Shown: piece after piece, positions 26,175 through 35,369 of the stretch
How the letters are laid out: the number at the start of each line of letters is the position of its first letter
Numbering within the stretch: the stretch's first letter is position 1
From: Streptacidiphilus jiangxiensis
Lineage (GTDB): Bacteria > Actinomycetota > Actinomycetes > Streptomycetales > Streptomycetaceae
Assembly: GCF_900109465.1 (NCBI RefSeq)
Contig: NZ_FOAZ01000005.1
Span: forward strand, 266,473 to 330,472
DNA length: 64,000 nucleotides
Direction: 5' to 3'
Translations under genes and position numbers: made by a program
The notes under the pieces: generated by a model
Database searches by the model: none
Told to the model about the DNA's origin: nothing
The model's input: only the letters and a program-made list of their open reading frames with translations

Positions 26175-27056
26175 ATGGCTATCTTCCTCACCAAGGACAG
26201 CAAGGTCATCGTCCAGGGCATGACCGGCTCCGAGGGCATGAAGCACACCCGCCGCATGCTGGCCTCGGGCACGGACATCGTCGGTGGCGTGAACCCGCGC
26301 AAGGCCGGCACCACCGTTGACGTCGACGGCACCGAGGTGCCCGTCTTCGGCTCGGTCAAGGAGGCCATGGCGGCCACCGGTGCCGACGTCTCCGTCATCT
26401 TCGTGCCGCCGGCCTTCACCAAGGCCGCGGTCATCGAGGCGATCGACGCCGAGATCGGTCTCGCCGTCGTCATCACCGAGGGCGTGCCGGTCCACGACAC
26501 CGCCAACTTCTGGGCCTACAACGGCCAGAAGGGCAACAAGACCCGCATCGTCGGCCCGAACTGCCCCGGCCTGATCAGCCCCGGACAGTCGAACGCGGGC
26601 ATCATCCCGGCCGACATCACCAAGGCCGGTCGCATCGGTCTGGTGTCGAAGTCCGGCACCCTGACCTACCAGATGATGTACGAGCTGGCCGACATCGGCT
26701 TCTCCTCGGCCGTCGGCATCGGTGGCGACCCGGTCATCGGCACCACCCACATCGACGCCCTGCAGGCGTTCCAGGACGACCCCGACACCGACCTGATCGT
26801 GATGATCGGTGAGATCGGTGGCGACGCCGAGGAGCGCGCGGCCGCGTACATCAAGGAGCACATCACCAAGCCGGTCGTCGGCTACGTGGCGGGCTTCACC
26901 GCGCCCGAGGGCAAGACCATGGGCCACGCCGGCGCCATCGTCTCCGGCTCCTCCGGCACCGCGCAGGCGAAGAAGGAGGCCCTCGAGGCCGCCGGCGTCA
27001 AGGTCGGCAAGACGCCGTCCGAGACCGCCCGCCTGGCGCGTCAGCTGATCGGCTGA
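26175..27056 (+). CDS. sucD: Succinate-CoA ligase alpha subunit
   Basis: A 293-residue SucD. The N-terminal CoA-binding Rossmann domain has [19 protein letters not shown] and GGVNPRKAG; the ligase domain has [36 protein letters not shown] and the active-site His251 in GHAGAIVSG, which is phosphorylated during catalysis. GGGGAA upstream of the ATG serves as ribosome-binding site. It is the second gene of the sucCD operon, with a perfect 18-bp hairpin 19 bases after the stop. Confidence 0.98.
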   Translation: MAIFLTKDSKVIVQGMTGSEGMKHTRRMLASGTDIVGGVNPRKAGTTVDVDGTEVPVFGSVKEAMAATGADVSVIFVPPAFTKAAVIEAIDAEIGLAVVITEGVPVHDTANFWAYNGQKGNKTRIVGPNCPGLISPGQSNAGIIPADITKAGRIGLVSKSGTLTYQMMYELADIGFSSAVGIGGDPVIGTTHIDALQAFQDDPDTDLIVMIGEIGGDAEERAAAYIKEHITKPVVGYVAGFTAPEGKTMGHAGAIVSGSSGTAQAKKEALEAAGVKVGKTPSETARLARQLIG

Positions 27057-27075
27057 ACCCTGCACTGACGTGCAC

Positions 27076-27115
27076 CGAAGGGCCACCCCGCGAGCGATCG
27101 CGGGGTGGCCCTTCG
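27076..27115. terminator. Strong hairpin terminator after sucCD
   Basis: A perfect 18-bp stem (27076-27093 with 27098-27115) around the tetraloop GCGA, rich in G/C, lies between the sucD stop and the convergent sigma-like gene stop. It probably terminates transcription from both sides. Confidence 0.92.
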
Positions 27116-27142
27116 CGTTGCCCGGGCCTGAGGCCCCGGCTC

Positions 27143-29185
27143 TCAGTGGTGCTTCTTGGCCGGGGGCTGGTGGGGGTGGCCGTGGGGGGAGTGCGAACCG
27201 GCGCCCCGGCCGGGGTCGAAAGCGAGCCAGCCGCCGGAACGGCCGGAGTTGCCGGGGGCACCGGAGGTGCCGGAGTTGCCGGAGCTGGTCGAGTGGTGCG
27301 AGCCCTTGGCGTCGGAGGCCGGGTTCGGCTTCGGCTTCGGCATGATGCCGGAGCCGGTGGCGTAGGGCGTGAGCCGGAAGGCCGGCAGCAGGTGCGGCTG
27401 CACGGCCTCCGGGGCGGCGTTCGCCACGCCGACGGTGGCCGCGGTCGGGTGCTGGATGATCGGCTGTTCCGCCGGGTGCATCGGGGTGCCCCAGAGCAGG
27501 GCGCCGCCGAGGAAGGCCGCCATGGCGGCCGTCAGCGCCCCGGCGGCCAGCGTCAGCCCGCCGTCGTGCAGGCGGGCCCGGGCGCGGGTGACACCGGGCG
27601 GGGCGTGGAGCGTGGCCCCCTCGCACGCACGCACCGCGGTGGCCTGCAACCGCGCGCCGAGACGGCGGCCGAACCCCGGGGCGTCGGCGTCGGCGCCGAC
27701 GATGCCCGGCACGGTCCGCGCCAGGGCCCGCCGGGCGCGGGCCACCCGCCCGAAGGTCACCGGCGTGCTGCCCTCGACCTCGGCGGCCGTCTGCGCCCAG
27801 TCCAGTCCGATCACGTCGTGCAGCACCAACGCGCGGCGCTGCGGCCGGGGCAGCCGCTGGAGGGCCTTGAGCAACGCGGCGTCCTGGGCGGACAGCGGCA
27901 GCTCGGTGTTCTCGACGCCAACACCGCGCAGCCGCCGCTGCGGCAACCGCAACGCGCGCTCCACGCGCGAGCCGACCCCGTGCCAGGGGGAGAGCGCGAG
28001 CTCGAAGGCGGAGGCGCGCAGCCAGCCCTCGGGTGAGGAGTCGGCGCTGACGTCCCGCCAGTTCGTCCAGGCGAGCTGGAACGAACGCCGCACGCAGTGG
28101 GTCGCGCGGTGGCGACTCGCGGTGAGCAGGTAGGTCTGCCAGGTCAGGCGCGGGGCGACCTTGGCGTAGAGGGCGTCGAAGGCCTCGGCGGTGGCCGGGA
28201 GGGTGGTTTCCGCGACGGGTTCCGCAGGTTCCGCGGTGGCGGCGGGGTTCGCGGTGCCGCGCGTCGCGCTGTCGGCGCGCGGGGTCTCGGGAGGGCCGAC
28301 GGGGACGCCGTTGGCCGCCTCCCGGGCGGGGCCGTGTCCCCGCGACCCGACCTCGACGCTCCGTGTCCCGGCGACGGCGGCGTGACCCGACCCCGCCGTC
28401 CCGTGCCGCCCGGGCCCGGCGGGCGCCGGCGCCAGTGACGACAGCGACGGCGCCCCGGCCGTGGCCGGACCGGCGCCCCGTTCGGCGGCTCGTTCCGCCG
28501 CCTCGCCCCGAGGCGCGCGGCCCTGCCGGCCCGCCCGGCTGTCAGCGCCCGGCTCGCCACCCGAGCGATCCTCCCGACCTCGGCGCAACCCCGACCCCTC
28601 GCCGGTCACGGTCCGCGCGCTGCGCGCAGCGGCCGCGTTGCCCGCGTGGGCCGGGTTGCTCGCGCCGTCCGTGGTGCGTGCGGCGGCCGCGTTGCCCGCG
28701 TGGGCCGGGTTGCCCGCGTCGCGCGTGGTGCGTGCGGCGGCCTCGTTGTCCGTCCCAGGCGGGTTGGCCTTGGTGCTCGGGTTGCCCGCGGCGGTTGCGC
28801 TGGCTGTGCGGGCCTCGGGGGCGGAGGAGGGCCCGGCGGGGACCGGGGAAGTCGCTGCGGCGGGCCTGTCGTCGGGCTTCGTCGACGGGTTCGGCTCTGC
28901 GCGCAGGGCGGGTGACCGATGGGGAGTCGTGGGCGGCCTCGTCGGCACGGTCGCTGACGGAGTGTCGGGCGTCGGGCCCGGAGGGGTCGTGCGCGGCCGG
29001 GTGGCGACGCTCGGCGGAGCAGTGCGCGACGGCGCGTCAGGGGCCTTCGCGTGCTGGGTCGACGGGGTGTCCGGGGCCGGCTGCTGCGTGCCCGTGCGGG
29101 CACGGGACGCGGCGCGGCGGGCAGCCTGGGCTTGGCGTTTGGTGCGGGAGCGAGGGTTGTTGGGGAAGTCGGCAGGCGGCGTCAT
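27143..29185 (-). CDS. Membrane-tethered sigma-70-like protein with long disordered N-terminus
   Basis: About 680 residues from ATG 29185. Residues 1-330 are low-complexity (Pro, Ala, Thr, Arg), including an 18-residue repeat NAAAARTTDGASNPAHAG. Residues ~335-400 resemble sigma region 2 (FDALYAKVAPRLTWQTYLLT, RRSFQLAWTNW), ~445-500 resemble region 4 with a helix-turn-helix (LLKALQRLPRPQRRALVLHD, VIGLDWAQTAAEVEGS). Near 545-565 there is one membrane helix (LAAGALTAAMAAFLGGALLWG) and then a Gly/Ser/His-rich tail predicted outside. A sigma factor fused to its own membrane anchor would be held inactive until released; this is inference. Sigma region 2 is divergent, so it may instead be a regulator that no longer binds core polymerase. 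Confidence 0.65.
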   Translation of the reverse strand: MTPPADFPNNPRSRTKRQAQAARRAASRARTGTQQPAPDTPSTQHAKAPDAPSRTAPPSVATRPRTTPPGPTPDTPSATVPTRPPTTPHRSPALRAEPNPSTKPDDRPAAATSPVPAGPSSAPEARTASATAAGNPSTKANPPGTDNEAAARTTRDAGNPAHAGNAAAARTTDGASNPAHAGNAAAARSARTVTGEGSGLRRGREDRSGGEPGADSRAGRQGRAPRGEAAERAAERGAGPATAGAPSLSSLAPAPAGPGRHGTAGSGHAAVAGTRSVEVGSRGHGPAREAANGVPVGPPETPRADSATRGTANPAATAEPAEPVAETTLPATAEAFDALYAKVAPRLTWQTYLLTASRHRATHCVRRSFQLAWTNWRDVSADSSPEGWLRASAFELALSPWHGVGSRVERALRLPQRRLRGVGVENTELPLSAQDAALLKALQRLPRPQRRALVLHDVIGLDWAQTAAEVEGSTPVTFGRVARARRALARTVPGIVGADADAPGFGRRLGARLQATAVRACEGATLHAPPGVTRARARLHDGGLTLAAGALTAAMAAFLGGALLWGTPMHPAEQPIIQHPTAATVGVANAAPEAVQPHLLPAFRLTPYATGSGIMPKPKPNPASDAKGSHHSTSSGNSGTSGAPGNSGRSGGWLAFDPGRGAGSHSPHGHPHQPPAKKHH
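28631..28738. repeat. 54-bp tandem repeat in the sigma-like gene
   Basis: Two near-identical 54-bp units (28631-28684, 28685-28738) and the beginning of a third encode 18-residue Ala/Asn/Thr repeats in the disordered N-terminal half of the sigma-like protein. The period is a multiple of three, so length changes keep the frame. Confidence 0.8.
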
Positions 29186-29309
29186 GCGAGCCCCGCAGGG
29201 GTCGTCGCGGCCACGGTGAGGCTCAGTCGCATATATGAATTGTTGGAGCAAAGAGTGACAACTGCATGTTTTGCGACAGATCGGGCGTGTCTCGTGTCGA
29301 CCCTGGAGC

Positions 29310-30851
29310 ATGGCGTTCATCGACCGACCCGCTCTCCTCGCCGGTGCCGGCGCGGCCGCAGCGGGGTGGGGCATCGTCGCGGTGCCCGTTCTGCTGCTGT
29401 GGGTCGCGACCCCGTACGCCGACGGCGACCTGACGGCGGTGCCGCGGCTCGCGGCGGCGCTGTGGCTGCTCGGGCACGGCGGTCCGCTGGAGTGGGACGG
29501 CCCCGCGGGCCATGCGACGCTCGGCGTCGCGCCGCTGCTGGTGACCGTCCTGGCGGCGGGCCTGGTGGGGCATGCCGCCGCGCGGACGGGGCGACGCGGG
29601 CCGGTCGTCGCCGGGTACCTCGGCGTCGCCGCCCTGGCGGCGCTGCTGGGGCTCGGCAGTGCGCCGCGGACCGAGCCGGTGCCGGACCTGTGCTGGACGG
29701 CGTTGCTCGCGCTGCTCGCGGCGATGGCGGGTGCGCATCGGAGCACGGGGCAGTGGGGCGTGGCGGCCGCCTGGAGGGCGGTCCGGGCGCGTGGTGAGTG
29801 GCTCGGCGTCTGGCCGGTCCCGACGCCAGGAGGAGCGCTGGACCGGTGGCTGGAGCGGGCGCGGACCTTCGCACCGCACCGCGACGAGGCGTTGCGTGCG
29901 GGGCTGGCCGGGGCGCTGGCCTTGCTGGGCGCCGGGGCGGTGGTCTTCGGGGCGTCGATGCTCGTCCACCTCGGCGCGGTCGGGACACTGGCCTCGCTGC
30001 TCGCGCCGGACCTCGTGGGGCGGCTGTCGCTGCTGCTGCTCTGCGTCGTGCTGCTGCCCAACGCCGTGGTCTGGTCGGCCGCCTATGCGCTGGGCACGGG
30101 GTTCACGCTGGGCGGTCACGCGGCCGCTGTCGGGACGGGGCCGCTCGCCCCGCTCGCGCTGCCGCTGCTGGCCGACGCGCCGACGCCGGGACGCTCGGTG
30201 CTCGGCCTCACGGCGCTGGCGGCGCCGCTCGCGGCGGGCGCGGTGGTCGGCTGGGCGCTGAGCCGCGACGCGCGGACGGGCGGTCGTCCGGCAACGGCTG
30301 ACGAAGGCGAAGGCGGAGGCGGAGGCGGAGGCGAGGACCCGCGCGGAGGTGGGGACCCGCGCGGAGGTGGGGGGCCGGCGTCGCGCACGGCACTGTCCCT
30401 CGCGCTGTGCGTGACGGCGGCCGCCGCCTGCACGGGGCTGCTGGCCGGGATGGCGGCGCTGTGGTCCGGCGGCGCGCTCGGGAACGGCGCCCTGGCCGTG
30501 ACCGGGCCGCCCGTGGGGTGGACGGCACTGGCAGCGTTCGTGTGGACGGGCGCGGTCGCGACGCCGACGGCCTTCGTCCTGCGCTGGTACCGCTCACGGG
30601 CGGCGGCACGACTGCTGGACGTGGCACGTGATCTCGTCCAGGCGGACCCCTTCGCCGACCTCGACGCCGTCCTCCACGCGGACCCAGACCCGGACCCGTA
30701 CCAGGGCGAGGGCGCGCAGGGCGTGCCGAGCGTGCAGAACGTGCAGAACGTGCAGAACGTGTACCCCACGGATCCGGGTCAGGCTCCCGGACCCGTTCCG
30801 GAGCCGGCCCCGGCCGGCCGCTGGTGGCGCTGGGCCCAGGCCTCCAAGTGA
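29310..30851 (+). CDS. DUF6350 family polytopic membrane protein
   Basis: A 513-residue membrane protein with about ten hydrophobic segments and the motif SAAYALGTGFTLGG near residue 255, which I recognise from the DUF6350/PerM-like proteins encoded just upstream of purN in streptomycetes. A hydrophilic Gly/Asp-rich insertion (~330-355) and a Pro-rich tail with three VQN repeats are low complexity. Role unknown; a link to cell division has been proposed for the family name only. ATG 29310 is used, though GGAG is only one base upstream; ATG 29271 is possible. Confidence 0.75.
   Translation: MAFIDRPALLAGAGAAAAGWGIVAVPVLLLWVATPYADGDLTAVPRLAAALWLLGHGGPLEWDGPAGHATLGVAPLLVTVLAAGLVGHAAARTGRRGPVVAGYLGVAALAALLGLGSAPRTEPVPDLCWTALLALLAAMAGAHRSTGQWGVAAAWRAVRARGEWLGVWPVPTPGGALDRWLERARTFAPHRDEALRAGLAGALALLGAGAVVFGASMLVHLGAVGTLASLLAPDLVGRLSLLLLCVVLLPNAVVWSAAYALGTGFTLGGHAAAVGTGPLAPLALPLLADAPTPGRSVLGLTALAAPLAAGAVVGWALSRDARTGGRPATADEGEGGGGGGGEDPRGGGDPRGGGGPASRTALSLALCVTAAAACTGLLAGMAALWSGGALGNGALAVTGPPVGWTALAAFVWTGAVATPTAFVLRWYRSRAAARLLDVARDLVQADPFADLDAVLHADPDPDPYQGEGAQGVPSVQNVQNVQNVYPTDPGQAPGPVPEPAPAGRWWRWAQASK
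30732..30758 (+). repeat. Three 9-bp repeats coding VQN
   Basis: GTGCAGAAC is repeated three times exactly, encoding VQNVQNVQN in the C-terminal tail of the DUF6350 protein. Confidence 0.9.
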
Positions 30852-30894
30852 CGGGCGGTTGCCGCCGGCCGCCATCGGCCGCCGGCAGCCCCTG

Positions 30895-31821
30895 TCAGCT
30901 GCCGTTCAGCTGGGTGAGCCACGCCGGCGGGCGCGGGGTGACCGAGGTCGCGCAGGTGTCGTACGTGGTCTTGGTCAGGGCGTTGGCCTGGCAGTCGTAG
31001 TAGCTCTTGTAGTACAGCTGCACGCCGAACACCACGGCGACCAGCGCCAGGCTGACCGCGCCGGCGATGACGCCGCCGAGTGCGGCGGGGACGTGCGGGC
31101 GGGTCGGAGCGGGGTTGTAGTAGGCCGGGCGGCCGGGCATGGGCGCCACGCCCGGGGGCAGCGCGCCGGTCGTCGTGGCTGCGGGGGCCTTCACGTCGCC
31201 GCGCAGCGCGCTGATGCCCCAGTACAGCGCGAGGGCGCCGAGCAGCAAGGTCACGTAGGGCACGCCGAGGACCATGAAGAAGAAGCCCCACATGCCGCAG
31301 AGCAGCGCCAGGCGCGAGCGGCGGAACACCGGGTCGGTGGGGTCGTGGCGGGGGCCGGGCGGCGGGTAGGGGAAGCGGGGCGTGGGCGGCTGCTGGCCCT
31401 GGTAGCCCGGGCTCCACGGGTGCGGCGGCGGGACCTGCGCGCGACCGCGTGTCCCGGGCGCCCCCTGCGCCCCCTGTGCACCAGGCGTTCCCTGTCCGTC
31501 CTGCGGCTCGGACGCGCCGGGTGCGCCGGGCGTGCCGGGCGTACCGGGGTCGCCCGCGCCGCCCGTCGGGCCCGCGCCGCCGGATGAGCCGGCGTCGCCG
31601 GAAGGGGAGCCGTCGCCGGTGCCCGGGCGGGTGTCGTAGGGGCCGCCCTCGCCGGAGCCGCCGGCATTCTGCAGGTCGGCGCGCACGAGGGCGCCGCGCG
31701 GCTGCCAGGGGCGGTCCGGGGTGCCCTCGGGCGGCGGCGCGAACGGATCCCGCGCCGGGGTACCGGTCGCGCCGGACGCGCCGGACGTGCCGGTCTGGGT
31801 GGTGTCGCCGCTGTGGCCCAT
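30895..31821 (-). CDS. Membrane protein with collagen-like repeat region
   Basis: A 308-residue protein. Residues ~1-150 are disordered, with a run of Gly-X-X triplets rich in Pro and Ala (for example GTPGTPGAPGASEP and GAQGAQGAPGTRGR). A Pro-rich spacer and two or three membrane helices follow (LALLCGMWGFFFMVLGVPYV, LLLGALALYWGISAL, GGVIAGAVSLALVAVVFG), then an extracytoplasmic tail with two Cys residues (YDCQ, YDTCATS) that could form a disulphide. DUF4190-like topology. Function unknown. It is divergent from purN. Confidence 0.7.
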   Translation of the reverse strand: MGHSGDTTQTGTSGASGATGTPARDPFAPPPEGTPDRPWQPRGALVRADLQNAGGSGEGGPYDTRPGTGDGSPSGDAGSSGGAGPTGGAGDPGTPGTPGAPGASEPQDGQGTPGAQGAQGAPGTRGRAQVPPPHPWSPGYQGQQPPTPRFPYPPPGPRHDPTDPVFRRSRLALLCGMWGFFFMVLGVPYVTLLLGALALYWGISALRGDVKAPAATTTGALPPGVAPMPGRPAYYNPAPTRPHVPAALGGVIAGAVSLALVAVVFGVQLYYKSYYDCQANALTKTTYDTCATSVTPRPPAWLTQLNGS

Positions 31822-32170
31822 GGTCTTCGCCGTAACTCCCGATCGCCTGCTGTCGCACTGTACGCGCGCGCGGGCCTCCCGTGGGAGCCCGCAGGGACAC
31901 CCTCTCACCTGGCGGGGTCCCGTGGCGTGCGACCCCAGGATGATCGTCGGCTCGCCCGGGTTCGGGGTCCGGCGCGCGTGCCGGTAAAGTTGCTGACGGA
32001 CGGCGCGCCCCCGAGGTTCCCGTTCGGCTCGCGGGACAACTGCGGGCACCGTTCGGCGGACGCGGATGCCGGTCACAGGATGACACCCCGCGCCGGCCAC
32101 CCGAATGAGCTCGACGTACCGACCGGGCGCGCCACCGGACGGCGGAGGGCCCGACCTGAAGGACCGAGCT
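31822..32170. other. Intergenic region between collagen-like membrane gene and purN
   Basis: 349 bases. TAAAGT at 31985-31990 is the best -10 candidate for purN and would give a leader of about 180 bases. The leader is G/C-rich and can fold, but I recognise no riboswitch class in it. An in-frame ATG at 32105 could start purN but has no ribosome-binding site. Confidence 0.45.
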
Positions 32171-32845
32171 GTGGCTCTTGCGCCCGGTAGTGCACCGCTG
32201 GACTTCGCCGCCCCGGCGGCGCCGGCCCGACTCGTCGTCCTCGTCTCCGGTTCCGGCACCAACCTCCAGGCACTGATCGACGCCGCCGCCGATCCGGCGT
32301 ACGGCGCCGTGATCGTGGCCGTCGGTGCGGACCGCGACGGCATCGCGGGCCTGGAGCGCGCCGAGAAGGCCGGCATCCCGACGTTCGTGCACCGGGTGAA
32401 GGACTACCCCGAGCGCACCGACTGGGACGCCGCGCTGACCGCGCAGACCGCGTTCCACGAGCCGGACCTGGTGGTCTCCGCCGGGTTCATGAAGATCCTC
32501 GGCGGTGCGTTCATGCAGCGCTTCGAGGGCCGCATCGTCAACACCCATCCCGCTCTCCTCCCCTCCTTCCCCGGCGCGCACGGCGTGCGCGACGCGCTGG
32601 CGTACGGGGTCAAGGTCACCGGCTGCACCGTGCACCTGGTGGACGAGGGCGTGGACACCGGACCGATCATCGCCCAGGGCGTGGTCGAGGTCGCCGACTC
32701 GGACCACGAGGACGACGGCGAGGCGCTCCACGAGCGCATCAAGAACGTCGAGCGGAACCTGCTCGTCGATGCCGTGGGACGGATGGCCCGCGAGGGCCAC
32801 CGGGTGGACGGACGCCGGGTGCTGATCCCGGTACCGACCGCCTGA
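32171..32845 (+). CDS. purN: Phosphoribosylglycinamide formyltransferase
   Basis: A 224-residue PurN (GART), the third step of purine synthesis, transferring a formyl group from 10-formyl-tetrahydrofolate to GAR. Visible are LVVLVSGSGTNLQAL (phosphate loop), SAGFMKILGGAFM, the catalytic stretch NTHPALLPSFPGAHGVRDAL with its Asn and His, and the Asp in VDEGVDTGPIIAQG. GTG 32171 is chosen because AAGGA lies 7 bases upstream. purH follows 75 bases later on the same strand, so they probably form one purine operon. Confidence 0.96.
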   Translation: MALAPGSAPLDFAAPAAPARLVVLVSGSGTNLQALIDAAADPAYGAVIVAVGADRDGIAGLERAEKAGIPTFVHRVKDYPERTDWDAALTAQTAFHEPDLVVSAGFMKILGGAFMQRFEGRIVNTHPALLPSFPGAHGVRDALAYGVKVTGCTVHLVDEGVDTGPIIAQGVVEVADSDHEDDGEALHERIKNVERNLLVDAVGRMAREGHRVDGRRVLIPVPTA

Positions 32846-32920
32846 CCGTCGCACGGGACAACACATCAACCGCGCCGGCGGGGTGGTCATCTCGCCGGGG
32901 CATTGCAGAAGGATTCGGTA

Positions 32921-34504
32921 ATGAGCTCAGGCAGCAACCAGCCGCAGCCCACCTCCGAGAACGTTCGTCCCATCCGTCGGGCGCTCGTCAGCGTCTACGA
33001 CAAGACCGGCCTCGAGGAGCTGGCCCAGGGCCTGCACGCGGCCGGCGTCGAGCTGGTCTCCACCGGCTCGACCGCGGCGAAGATCGCCGGCGCGGGCGTG
33101 CCGGTCACCCCGGTCGAGGAACTGACCGGCTTCCCCGAGTGCCTCGACGGCCGTGTGAAGACCCTGCACCCGCGCGTGCACGCCGGCATCCTGGCCGACC
33201 TGCGCCTGGAGTCGCACCGCGAGCAGCTCCAGGAGCTCGGCGTCGCGCCGTTCGACCTCGTGGTCGTGAACCTCTACCCGTTCGCCGCGACCGTCGCCTC
33301 CGGCGCGACCCCGGACGAGTGCGTGGAGCAGATCGACATCGGCGGCCCGTCGATGGTCCGCGCCGCCGCCAAGAACCACCCGTCGGTGGCCGTCGTCACC
33401 TCGCCCGCCCGCTACGCGGACGTGCTGCAGGCCGTGGCCGACGGCGGCTTCGACCTGGCCACCCGCAAGCGTCTGGCCGGTGAGGCGTTCGCGCACACCG
33501 CCGCCTACGACGTGGCCGTGGCCTCCTGGTTCGCGGACGGCTACGCGCCGGCCGACGAGGAGAAGTTCCCGCAGTTCCTCGGCTCGACGTACCAGCGCGA
33601 GAACGTGCTGCGCTACGGCGAGAACCCGCACCAGGCCGCGGCGCTCTACGTGGACGGCAGCGGAAAGGGCATCGCCGCCGCCGAGCAGCTGCACGGCAAG
33701 GAGATGTCCTACAACAACTACGCCGACACGGACGCCGCGATCCGTGCCGCGTTCGACCACGCCGAGCCGTGCGTGGCGATCATCAAGCACGCCAACCCGT
33801 GCGGCATTGCCGTCGGCGCGGACGTCGTCGAGGCGCACCGCAAGGCGCACGAGTGCGACCCGGTCTCGGCGTTCGGCGGCGTCATCGCCGTCAACCGCCC
33901 GGTGACGGTGGCGCTGGCCGAGCAGATCGCGCCGATCTTCACCGAGGTCGTCTTCGCCCCGGACTTCGAGCCGGGTGCGGTCGAGGTGCTCGCGCAGAAG
34001 AAGAACATCCGCGTGCTGCGTGGCACCCCGGCGCTGCCGACGGTGGAGACGCGTGCGGTGACCGGCGGCGTGCTGCTGCAGCAGGCCGACCGGATCGACG
34101 CGGCCGGTGACGACCCGTCGACCTGGACCCTGGCCTGCGGCGAGGCGCTGTCCGAGGCGGAGCTGGCCGAGCTGGCCTTCGCCTGGCGGGCCTGCCGGGC
34201 CGTCAAGTCCAACGCGATCCTGCTGGCCAAGGACGGCGCCTCGGTCGGCGTCGGCATGGGCCAGGTCAACCGCGTCGACTCGGCGAAGCTCGCGGTGACG
34301 CGCGCAGGGGAGCGGGCGCAGGGTTCCTTCGCCGCCTCCGACGCCTTCTTCCCGTTCCCGGACGGGCTGGAGGTGCTGATCGAGGCCGGCGTCAAGGCCG
34401 TGGTCCAGCCCGGTGGTTCGGTCCGCGACGACCTGGTGGCCGAGGCCGCGAAGGCGGCCGGCATCACCATGTACCTCACCGGCACCCGGCACTTCTTCCA
34501 CTGA
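32921..34504 (+). CDS. purH: Bifunctional AICAR transformylase/IMP cyclohydrolase
   Basis: A 527-residue PurH that completes IMP synthesis. The N-terminal MGS-like cyclohydrolase domain has [41 protein letters not shown] and HAGILADL; the AICAR transformylase domain has [29 protein letters not shown] and the C-terminal [25 protein letters not shown] upstream supports ATG 32921. A 13-bp hairpin follows the stop. Its substrate AICAR (ZMP) is the ligand precursor sensed by the ZTP riboswitch found here on glyA. Confidence 0.98.
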   Translation: MSSGSNQPQPTSENVRPIRRALVSVYDKTGLEELAQGLHAAGVELVSTGSTAAKIAGAGVPVTPVEELTGFPECLDGRVKTLHPRVHAGILADLRLESHREQLQELGVAPFDLVVVNLYPFAATVASGATPDECVEQIDIGGPSMVRAAAKNHPSVAVVTSPARYADVLQAVADGGFDLATRKRLAGEAFAHTAAYDVAVASWFADGYAPADEEKFPQFLGSTYQRENVLRYGENPHQAAALYVDGSGKGIAAAEQLHGKEMSYNNYADTDAAIRAAFDHAEPCVAIIKHANPCGIAVGADVVEAHRKAHECDPVSAFGGVIAVNRPVTVALAEQIAPIFTEVVFAPDFEPGAVEVLAQKKNIRVLRGTPALPTVETRAVTGGVLLQQADRIDAAGDDPSTWTLACGEALSEAELAELAFAWRACRAVKSNAILLAKDGASVGVGMGQVNRVDSAKLAVTRAGERAQGSFAASDAFFPFPDGLEVLIEAGVKAVVQPGGSVRDDLVAEAAKAAGITMYLTGTRHFFH

Positions 34505-34531
34505 GTGCGCGTGATCGTGTGAGGGCATGAC

Positions 34532-34568
34532 GAAGGCCCGCCGCTCCTCCTCGGTGCGGCGGGCCTTC
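34532..34568. terminator. Hairpin terminator after purH
   Basis: A perfect 13-bp stem GAAGGCCCGCCGC/GCGGCGGGCCTTC with an 11-base loop sits between purH and the convergent RDD gene; likely bidirectional. Confidence 0.9.
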
Positions 34569-34605
34569 TGCGTTCCCGCGTTCGACAGTCCTGGGACCCT
34601 GAGGA

Positions 34606-35292
34606 TCAGGAGGACTTGACGACCACGGTGCTCATGATCTTGTCAGCGAAGGTCTGCTTCTTCGCGTCCCACAGCGGCCACAGGTAGCCGAGGCAGCACA
34701 GGAAGTTGTCGAGGATGTGGGCCAGACGCCGGACGAAGGCCGCACCGAAGCCCAGGTACTGACCGTCCGCCTCGCGCACCACGCGGATGTTGACGGAGCG
34801 CTTGCCGATCGTCTGACCGGTGGTGCCCTCCATGTAGGCCAGCCACAGGCTGCCGGCGAAGATGATCAGGTAGCCGAGGATGACCAGCACGCCGCCGAAG
34901 CTGTTGCCACCGGTGGTGTCGTAGGTGCCGGTGTTGGGGTCGTAGGTGGTGGACCCGACCGACATCGCGCCACCGGCGATGATGAGGATGATCGGGACGA
35001 TGCCGATGATCAGGCCGTCGATCAGCGTGGCCACGACGCGGGAGCCCCAGCCGGCGTAGGTGTTCTGCACGTAGCCCGCGTACGGGTCGGTGCCCGGGTA
35101 GCCGGGGTACTGCGGCTGCTGCGGGTAGCCGTAGGCCTGCTGCTGCTGGGCCTGCGCGTACGGGTCCACCGGCGGCTGCTGCGGGTACCCATAGGCCGGC
35201 TGCTGCGGCGGCTGCTGCGGGTAGCCGTAACCAGGCTGCTGGGGCTGCTGCGGCTGGCCGTAGGGGTTGTTCGGGTCGGGCGGGTAGCTCAT
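34606..35292 (-). CDS. RDD family membrane protein
   Basis: A 228-residue protein. The first ~75 residues are Pro/Gln/Tyr/Gly repeats of the type GYPQQPP; the RDD domain follows with GWGSRVVATLIDGLIIGIVP (Arg-Asp pair), a second helix VLVILGYLIIFAGSLWLAYM, and the conserved EGTTGQTIGKRSVNIRVV plus VRRLAHILDNFL. RDD proteins are small polytopic membrane proteins, some implicated in ion exchange; substrate unknown. GGAGG sits 6 bases before the ATG. Convergent with purH across the shared hairpin. Confidence 0.92.
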   Translation of the reverse strand: MSYPPDPNNPYGQPQQPQQPGYGYPQQPPQQPAYGYPQQPPVDPYAQAQQQQAYGYPQQPQYPGYPGTDPYAGYVQNTYAGWGSRVVATLIDGLIIGIVPIILIIAGGAMSVGSTTYDPNTGTYDTTGGNSFGGVLVILGYLIIFAGSLWLAYMEGTTGQTIGKRSVNIRVVREADGQYLGFGAAFVRRLAHILDNFLCCLGYLWPLWDAKKQTFADKIMSTVVVKSS

Positions 35293-35369
35293 GTTCGTGC
35301 CTCCGGGCAGGGATGCGTGGTGTGAGTGATGCGCTGACAGGCGGTGAGATTATCGGAGTGGGGTGACGC

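Noticed and set aside
29186-30061. Extension of the sigma-like gene upstream of 29185
   Set aside because: The upstream part overlaps the DUF6350 gene in antisense, contains the divergent promoter region and reads as low-complexity shadow sequence.
30851-30895. Terminator between the DUF6350 gene and the collagen-like membrane gene
   Set aside because: GCCGCCGGCCGCC...GGCCGCCGGCA looks hairpin-like but the arms mismatch in the middle; support is too weak to call.
31985-32170. Possible purine or ZTP riboswitch before purN
   Set aside because: The leader is G/C-rich and foldable but lacks the conserved blocks of the ZTP, purine or PRPP aptamers.
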